Shown here one piece after another: positions 15,726 through 20,885 of a stretch of DNA of 20,885 nt (position 1 is its first letter; every line of letters starts with the position of its first letter). Source of the DNA: a virus. The stretch spans positions 1 to 20,885 of the IMG/VR virus record IMGVR_UViG_3300022752_004162; one strand, given 5' to 3'. The notes under the pieces are model-generated. The model had not been told where the DNA came from. It saw nothing but the letters and a program-made list of their open reading frames with translations, and did not search any database. The position numbers and the translations under genes are program-made.

Positions 15726-15736
15726 ATAAATTGATT
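15726..15736 (+). promoter_or_regulatory. ATAAATTGATT promoter-like motif upstream of RPB2
   Basis: A plus-strand match to the shared motif followed by a T-run, 29 nt before the RPB2 ATG. The same motif precedes RPB1, the primase-helicase and RNase III. Confidence 0.5.
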
Positions 15737-15765
15737 TTTTTAAATCTATTCCATTTTTTCTAAAG

Positions 15766-18742
15766 ATGGAAGAAAAACTTGAAAATCTTGATGGTTGGAA
15801 AATCATCGACTCTTTCTTTGAAGAAAGAGGACTTGTCAAACAACAAATCGAATCCTTTGACGAATTCATAAATGAAAATACAAAAAATATCATTGAACAA
15901 AGTCCTCCTATCATCATAGAATGTAGAAACGAAATTCACCACTTTAAGTTCATGGATCTTAAAGTCGGCTATCCACACACTGAGGAATCCAATGGAGAAC
16001 TTGTTAAATTGACTCCTAATATTGCCCGTCTCAGAAGCTTAACTTATGAGATTCCTCTTTATGTCGATGTTAGATATATAAAAAAAATAGTCACTCCGCA
16101 AAATGTTGTTACAACAAAAATAGACATCACTGAAACTATAAAACTTTGTCATATACCACTTATGCTTAAAAGCTCAAACTGTGTACTTAACGGCCTTACT
16201 ACAAAAGAACTTATCAATGTTGGCGAGTGTGACTATGATCAAGGAGGATACTTTATTGTGAATGGAGGTGAAAAGGTCTTAATCGCGCAAGAAAAGATGG
16301 CTACAAATCAGGTTTATGTTTTTATAAATAAGCTAGGAATGTACGTTTCCGAAATTCGTTCCATCCAAGAGAATGAATTCAAGTCAGCGAATCAGATCCT
16401 TGTTAAAATCGTAAATCCCTCAAAGAAAAGTATCACTCTCGCTGACAAAGTCATCAGAGTTACCCTTCCTTATATAAAGAAAGAAATTCCCCTTGTGATA
16501 GTGATGAGAGCGTTTGGACTTAAAGATAAAGACATTTATGACAGAATTATTTTTGACAAACAGGATGAGGAGTTTAGGCCGATCATCGATTCTTGTATTG
16601 AAGAATCAATGATTATTAATACGCAAGAAAAGGCATTAGAGTATATAGGTAGAAGAGGACAGACAGTTTGTGACACCAAGATTAAAAGACTTTATCAAGC
16701 AGTAAGAGTGTTGGCAAAGGAAACTCTTGCGCATATAAGTGGAAATGGAAATCTTGAATTTTTAGATAATATCGATGAACTGTCAGATGAGAAACAAGAG
16801 TATCTAACAGATGATGTCAAGAAGGACTTTCACAACAAGTCTTTCTTCATTGGGTACATGACAAACAAACTCTTAAAAACCTTCTTTAGAAGAAGAGATA
16901 TAGATGATAGAGATAATTATGGAAATAAGCGTTTAGAGTTGGCTGGGTCTTTGTTAGGGTCACTTTTCAGAACGTCCTTCAATAAGATAATAAAAGAAAC
17001 AAAGGTTGAGTTGGAAAAAAAGAAAATTATCCCTTCAAAAGAAATAAATCTCAAAACAGACGTTAACGGTTCCATTATTTCTAAAGACCTTAAGTTTGCG
17101 CTCTCTACCGGAAATTGGGGATCTTCAAGGCAAAAGATCACAAGGACAGGTGTTTCTCAGGTGCTAAACAGGTTAAGTTATATGGCAACTTTGTCACATT
17201 TGCGAAGAGTGGTTGCGCCGATAGCAAAGGATGGAAAGTTAGCAAAGCCTCGTTTGTTACATTCTTCACAGCACAACATAGTGTGTTGTATAACAGGAGA
17301 ATCGTTAGTTATGGTAAAGAATGGACTTAAGATGATACGAGATATGTCAGAGAGAGATGAGGTATTAACATTTAATAAAGAAACCTATGTTGAGGAATGG
17401 TCAAAGATTACAAACTACTTTAGTATACTTCCAGACAGTTTGATGATGATAACAACCACGACTGGTAGAAAGATAAAATGTACACCAGATCATCCATTTT
17501 TGGTGGCACGTCCTTTGAACAAGATGATGGTAAAGTTAGAGTGGAGATTAGCAGAAAAGTTGACACCGCAAGATTATGTTGTTGTGCGACACTTTATGAT
17601 AAATCCGCGAAAGGTTTATGACAAAAATAATAATAAGATTTCAACAGATGAGTCCATTCAAGTTTTATCAGACACTTATAGTTCAACCTTGTTGGAATTT
17701 AGGCTTCAGAATGTTAACTTGATGGTGAAAAGCATGGGAGGCGATGAGTCTAAGCAAAGCAATGACATTTTGTTTTATGGATTGCCTGAGGATTATATAG
17801 CGGTTAGAGTAAGTCAAACAGAGTGGATTGAACCAGAGTTAGTGTATGATTTTACAACAATAAATGAGGCTCATTCTTTTGTAGCGAATGGATTTGTGAC
17901 TCACAATTGTTCTGAGACACCAGAGGGGCATGCTTGTGGGCTTGTTAAGAATTTGAGTTTGATGACACATGTGAGTTTGAGTTCAAGGAGTGAGTATATA
18001 GAGGACTTTTTGTATGATTTGGGAACAAAAAGACTTGAGAATTGTGATCAATTAACTTATGAGTTTGAAGGTAGAGTGTATATGTACACAAAGGTATTTT
18101 TAAATGGAAGATGGTTGGGTATACATGATGAGCCTGATGAGATGTATGTTAAGTTGATAAAGATGAGAAGAGAGAATAAGATAAGGTTTGATGTGTCGAT
18201 AGTGTATAACAAATCAGAGTGTGAGTTGATGATAAATACGGATTCAGGGAGAACGTCAAGGCCATTGTTGGTGTTGGGAGAGGATATGATGCCAAGAGTG
18301 AGTCGTCGAGATGTGGAGATGTTGAGGGAGCGTAAGAAGTTATGGTCTGATTTGTTGAGGGAAGGAAAGGTAGAGTTTTTGGATGTGTTAGAGTCAGAGA
18401 ATTGTTGGATCGCGATGACGTATGAGGAGATATATAAGAGGGAGTTTAGTGAGGTGTTTACTCATGCGGAGATACATCCGTCAATGATGTTGGGTATAGC
18501 GGCGTCAATTATTCCATTTTCAGATCACAATCAGGCACCAAGAAATTGTTATTCGGCAAGTATGAGTAAGCAGGCGATGGGAATTTACGCATCGAATTTT
18601 CAGACAAGAATGGATACGTTGGCGCATGTTTTGTTTTATCCGCAGAAGCCAATAGTGGATACAAATTCGGCCAAGTATTTGAATTATAGTGATATACCGG
18701 CAGGACAGAATGCGATCGTGGCAATAGCTTGTTACTCGGGGT
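15766..18742 (+). CDS. RPB2: DNA-directed RNA polymerase subunit RPB2, exon 1 (contains intein)
   Basis: Exon 1 encodes residues 1-992 plus one base of the next codon of RPB2, the second-largest viral polymerase subunit. Early lobe and protrusion motifs are visible: GGYFIVNGGEKVLIAQEKM near residue 165, then FALSTGNWG and SRQKITRTGVSQVLNRLSYM in the fork region. The conserved SETPEGHACGLVKNLSLM is interrupted by a 207-aa intein. After it come IHPSMMLGIAASIIPFSDHN and the active-site lead-in AGQNAIVAIACYSG. The exon ends at GGGGT (18742). Without splicing the ribosome would add LKIWPLSQ-type residues and stop. All three exons total 4155 nt (1384 aa, or 1177 aa after intein removal), a normal RPB2 length. 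Confidence 0.95.
17287..17907 (+). mobile_element. Mini-intein within RPB2
   Basis: Residues 508-714 (207 aa) interrupt HNIVC|CSETPEG. The intein starts with Cys1 in CITGESLV (block A). Block B is CTPDHPFLV, with the conserved T-x-x-H. Block F is LVYDFTTINEAHSFVANGF, and it ends in HN followed by Cys+1 (block G). All splicing residues are present, so it should be active. At 207 aa no LAGLIDADG or HNH endonuclease can be seen, so it cannot home on its own. Splicing restores the VC-x-SETPEG motif with a Cys in the usual Pro position. Confidence 0.93.
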
Positions 18743-19178
18743 TAAAGATTTGGCCCCTGTCACAATAAAAGTTGTGGCAAGTCTGAACTATTCAGGCAAC
18801 GTCATCAAATTGCGAGGAAGTCTCGTTAATTTTAATCTGATTAAAATTTGAATGACTAACTACCAAGTTTTTGTGGTAACACAAAGATGGCATCTGGGAA
18901 ACCAAGATGAGGTAAAAAGGTTAGTTCTAGAGATTATTCGCAGCGAAGCGTCCTTTTTTACGTATCGCGTAAAAAAGGATGAACGTTCAACGACCTTATG
19001 GTGACGGGCTAATTTAAAAGGAGACTTATCCTTTTAAGTTGGCTCAAAATAAGATCTAAACCCACTGGCGACAGTGCTAGTACGTAGTCTTTACACTTAA
19101 TAGTTTTAGTGTGTAAAGCCGAAATATTAGGACCCATGAAGAAAATAGGAAATGATTTTCTGAGGTTGGTACTATTTG
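18743..19178 (+). mobile_element. Group I intron 1 of RPB2 (YSG|NQED site)
   Basis: This 436-nt intron has no ORF. P1 is exon GGGGT with guide GCCCC (18753-18757) and a U.G at the splice site. P10 is guide-side GATTT pairing with AAATC of the 3' exon. Splicing gives YSG-Leu-NQEDS (most RPB2 have Tyr or Phe at the Leu). P-like AATTGCGAGGAA, Q-like TTCGCAGCGAAG, and R-like GTTCAACGACC blocks are present. S is less typical; CGTAGTC near 19085 followed by a CTTTACACT/AGTGTGTAAAG hairpin is the best candidate. A 12-bp hairpin (TCCTTTTTTACG and complement, about 18950-18978) is a peripheral extension. Its guide differs from the other three introns. Confidence 0.8.
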
Positions 19179-20085
19179 TAAATCAAGAAGACTCGGTTAT
19201 ATTGAACCGGTCAGCGATCGATCGTGGATTATTTCGATCGGTATTTTATAGGACTTACAAAGACGAGGAAAACAAGAAGCCAGGATCTATTGTAGAGCAG
19301 TTTTGTAAGCCAGATCCAGCGATAGTGATGGGATCTAAGCACAACAAGTATGGAAAGATAGATTTGGATGGTTTGGCAAAGATTGGAAGTAAGTGTGTAG
19401 GAGGAGATATTTTGATAGGAAAGACAGTGGCTTTGCCAGAGTTGGAGGAAGATCAGGGAGGAGAAGGATTGATGAATAAGTATACACATAAAGATGTGTC
19501 GCTGTCAGTAAGGCCGTCAGAGAGTGGAGTTGTGGATCAAGTTATGCTTTCGAGTACAATAGAGGGAAGAAATTTCGCAAAGATCAGAATGAGAAGTGTA
19601 AGAATTCCAGAGCAGGGAGATAAGATCGCAAGTCGTCACGGCCAAAAAGGAACTATAGGGCTCATTATGCCCGATGTTGATATGCCATTTACAGTACAAG
19701 GAGTGAATCCGGATGTGATAATTAATGCTCATTGTATACCGAGTCGTATGACAATCGCGCAAATGTTAGAATGTATGATTGGAAAGTCAAATTTGATGGA
19801 GGGAACAAGGTATAATGGATCTCCGTTTGAAAAGATAAATATAGAAGAGGAGTTTAAAAAATTGACGAGTCATGGGTTCGAAAAGCATGCGAATGAAGTG
19901 ATGTATAATGGTAGAACAGGAGAAAAGATGAATGCTCAGATCTTTATAGGTCCAGTTTACTATCAACGATTAAAACATTTAGTGGCTGATAAACAGCATT
20001 CAAGAGCATATGGCCCTATTCAGAATTTGGTTAGACAACCGACTGAAGGAAGGGCAAGAGACGGTGGATTGCGCTTTGGAGAGAT
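19179..20085 (+). CDS. RPB2: DNA-directed RNA polymerase subunit RPB2, exon 2
   Basis: This exon starts with TA completing the Leu codon and continues NQEDSVILNRSAIDRGLFRS, the catalytic region that contacts the second metal. It runs through the hybrid-binding domain: MRSVRIPEQGDKIASRHGQK, then VNPDVIINAHCIPSRMTIAQ and QPTEGRARDGGLRFGE. The exon ends at GGAGAGAT (20085). An ATG at 19109 lies inside the upstream intron and is not a real start. Reading past 20085 gives KYFLVSVGTQVYC and a stop, which is intron sequence. The third codon positions are G-rich, unlike exon 3. Confidence 0.94.
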
Positions 20086-20512
20086 TAAATATTTTCTAGT
20101 CTCAGTGGGTACGCAAGTATACTGCTAGTCAACGACGTAGTTGGCAAGAAAATCAAATTGCGGGGAACTCTATAATAAACAATACTAAGTCTAAATAGTG
20201 ATATTTAGATGGCTTATGCTAATCACATAAGGTATTCGTTACGAAGTAACTCACCATTGCTTCGCAATGAGAAAGTAATAAGTTGTTTATTAATATAGAC
20301 AATCCGCAGCGAAGCCTACTCTAGAATGTAAACTAGAGAGGAACGTTCAACGACTAAATGGTTTTCGGCGTTTTTACGCTTAAGATATAGTCTAGTCCAC
20401 CTCGTGAGAGGGTGAAATTGTAGGAGCTAATAGTCTACGTCAATGCTATTAGTTTCGTAATTTCAAGCTAATGATATTTGGAGGAAATTCCTTATTGAAG
20501 CTGGTATTAACG
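20086..20512 (+). mobile_element. Group I intron 2 of RPB2 (GEM|ERDC site)
   Basis: This 427-nt intron has no ORF. P1 is exon GAGAT with guide GTCTC at about 20098-20102, the same guide as RPB1 intron B, with U.G at the splice site. P10 is a short match between TTCT before the guide and GGAA of the 3' exon. The P (AATTGCGGGGAA, about 20156), Q (AATCCGCAGC, 20301-20310), R (GTTCAACGACTA, about 20345) and S (AAGATATAGTCTA, 20382-20394) blocks are all clear. The intron ends ACG at 20512. Splicing gives GAT|GGAACGC, that is [12 protein letters not shown], the RPB2 consensus. Confidence 0.86.
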
Positions 20513-20783
20513 GGAACGCGATTGTATGATTTCACACGGTGCCGCAAACTTCCTCCGAGAAAAATTATTCCTCGGTAGTGATAAATTCAAAATACACGTT
20601 TGCGAATCCTGTGGCCTCATCGCTTCTAACCTTAACAAATCCATATCAAATAAACAAGTCTACACTTGTAAGAAATGTAAAAAAGATTCCACCGTTTCAG
20701 AAGTCCTCATTCCTTATGCTACTAAACTTCTGTTCCAAGAATTAATGGCGCTTCAAATAGCCCCTAGATTAAAACTTAAATAA
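20513..20783 (+). CDS. RPB2: DNA-directed RNA polymerase subunit RPB2, exon 3 (C-terminal anchor)
   Basis: This final exon starts with the G of the Met codon, then [18 protein letters not shown]. It ends with the anchor/clamp zinc site: CESC and CKKC separated by about 22 residues, then [20 protein letters not shown], the region that binds RPB1. An apparent start at 20526 is only the Met inside ERDCM. Codon use returns to C-ending codons, unlike exon 2. Confidence 0.94.
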
Positions 20784-20784
20784 G

Positions 20785-20814
20785 ATTAATATTAATCCTA
20801 TGATTAATATTAAT
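20785..20814. terminator. Palindromic hairpin after RPB2, shared with a convergent gene
   Basis: A perfect 13-bp stem (20785-20797 with 20802-20814) closes the loop CTAT. It begins 1 nt after the RPB2 stop and overlaps the stop codon (20810-20812) of the minus-strand gene entering from the right. Confidence 0.78.
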
Positions 20815-20885
20815 TTAATACATATCTCTCATCTTCATCATCACCTGTGATATACTCATCACACAAATCTCTAAATTTGAATAAT
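20810..20885 (-). CDS. C-terminal end of an unidentified minus-strand gene
   Basis: The minus strand is open from the right edge to a TAA at 20812-20810. The visible tail has 24 residues with an acidic stretch, CDEYITGDDEDERY, typical of a protein C-terminus. The tail-to-tail arrangement with RPB2 and the shared palindrome support a real gene. The family cannot be named from this. Confidence 0.6.
   Translation of the reverse strand, partial: LFKFRDLCDEYITGDDEDERYVLN

Noticed and set aside
19109-19178. The ATG at 19109 as start of a separate RPB2 fragment gene
   Set aside because: P1 and P10 pairings place 18743-19178 in a group I intron, and the residues encoded from 19109 to 19178 do not match RPB2.

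Overview
This AT-rich window looks like a segment of a large nucleocytoplasmic DNA virus (giant virus) genome. It encodes viral-type RNA polymerase subunits RPB1 and RPB2, a D5-type primase-helicase, an RNase III and a histone-fold protein. Genes sit close together on both strands, and many intergenic gaps hold near-perfect palindromes of the kind that end giant-virus mRNAs. The family within Nucleocytoviricota cannot be fixed from the sequence alone. The sequence gives no ribosomal RNA, tRNA or CRISPR signal.

Layout from left to right: a von Willebrand A-domain protein running off the left edge (-); a 210-aa protein with two CxxC pairs (+); RPB1 in three exons (-, 1853-7170) with two group I introns, one carrying a GIY-YIG endonuclease; a 61-aa ORF (-); the 908-aa primase-helicase (-); a putatively myristoylated 142-aa protein (-); a 145-aa unknown (-); a coiled-coil protein ending in two histone folds (-); a four-helix membrane protein (+); RNase III (-); a glycosyltransferase-like protein (+); an HMG-CoA lyase-like enzyme (-); RPB2 in three exons (+, 15766-20783) with two group I introns and a mini-intein; and the tail of a minus-strand gene at the right edge.

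The most striking region is the polymerase pair, which holds five self-splicing insertions, all inside highly conserved motifs. Reconstructing P1 and P10 pairings gives splice sites that restore consensus protein: RPB1 NADFDGD|E M|NLW and RPB2 YSG|NQED and GEM|ERDC. In RPB1 the two introns are separated by an exon of only 5 nt (GAGAT). Both RPB1 introns and the second RPB2 intron follow the same GAGAT target, which suggests one intron family spreading by guide-sequence recognition. The GIY-YIG gene lies in the P1 loop of its intron. The intron's first 11 nt match a promoter-like motif (ATAAAYTGATT) found about 27-52 nt upstream of several other genes here. RPB1 stops after the bridge helix, before the trigger loop, at about the archaeal A'/A'' split position, so a second RPB1 piece should be encoded elsewhere.

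Taken together the window covers transcription (RPB1, RPB2), replication (primase-helicase), RNA processing (RNase III) and probable chromatin packaging (histone doublet), plus host-like metabolism (HMG-CoA lyase) and glycosylation.
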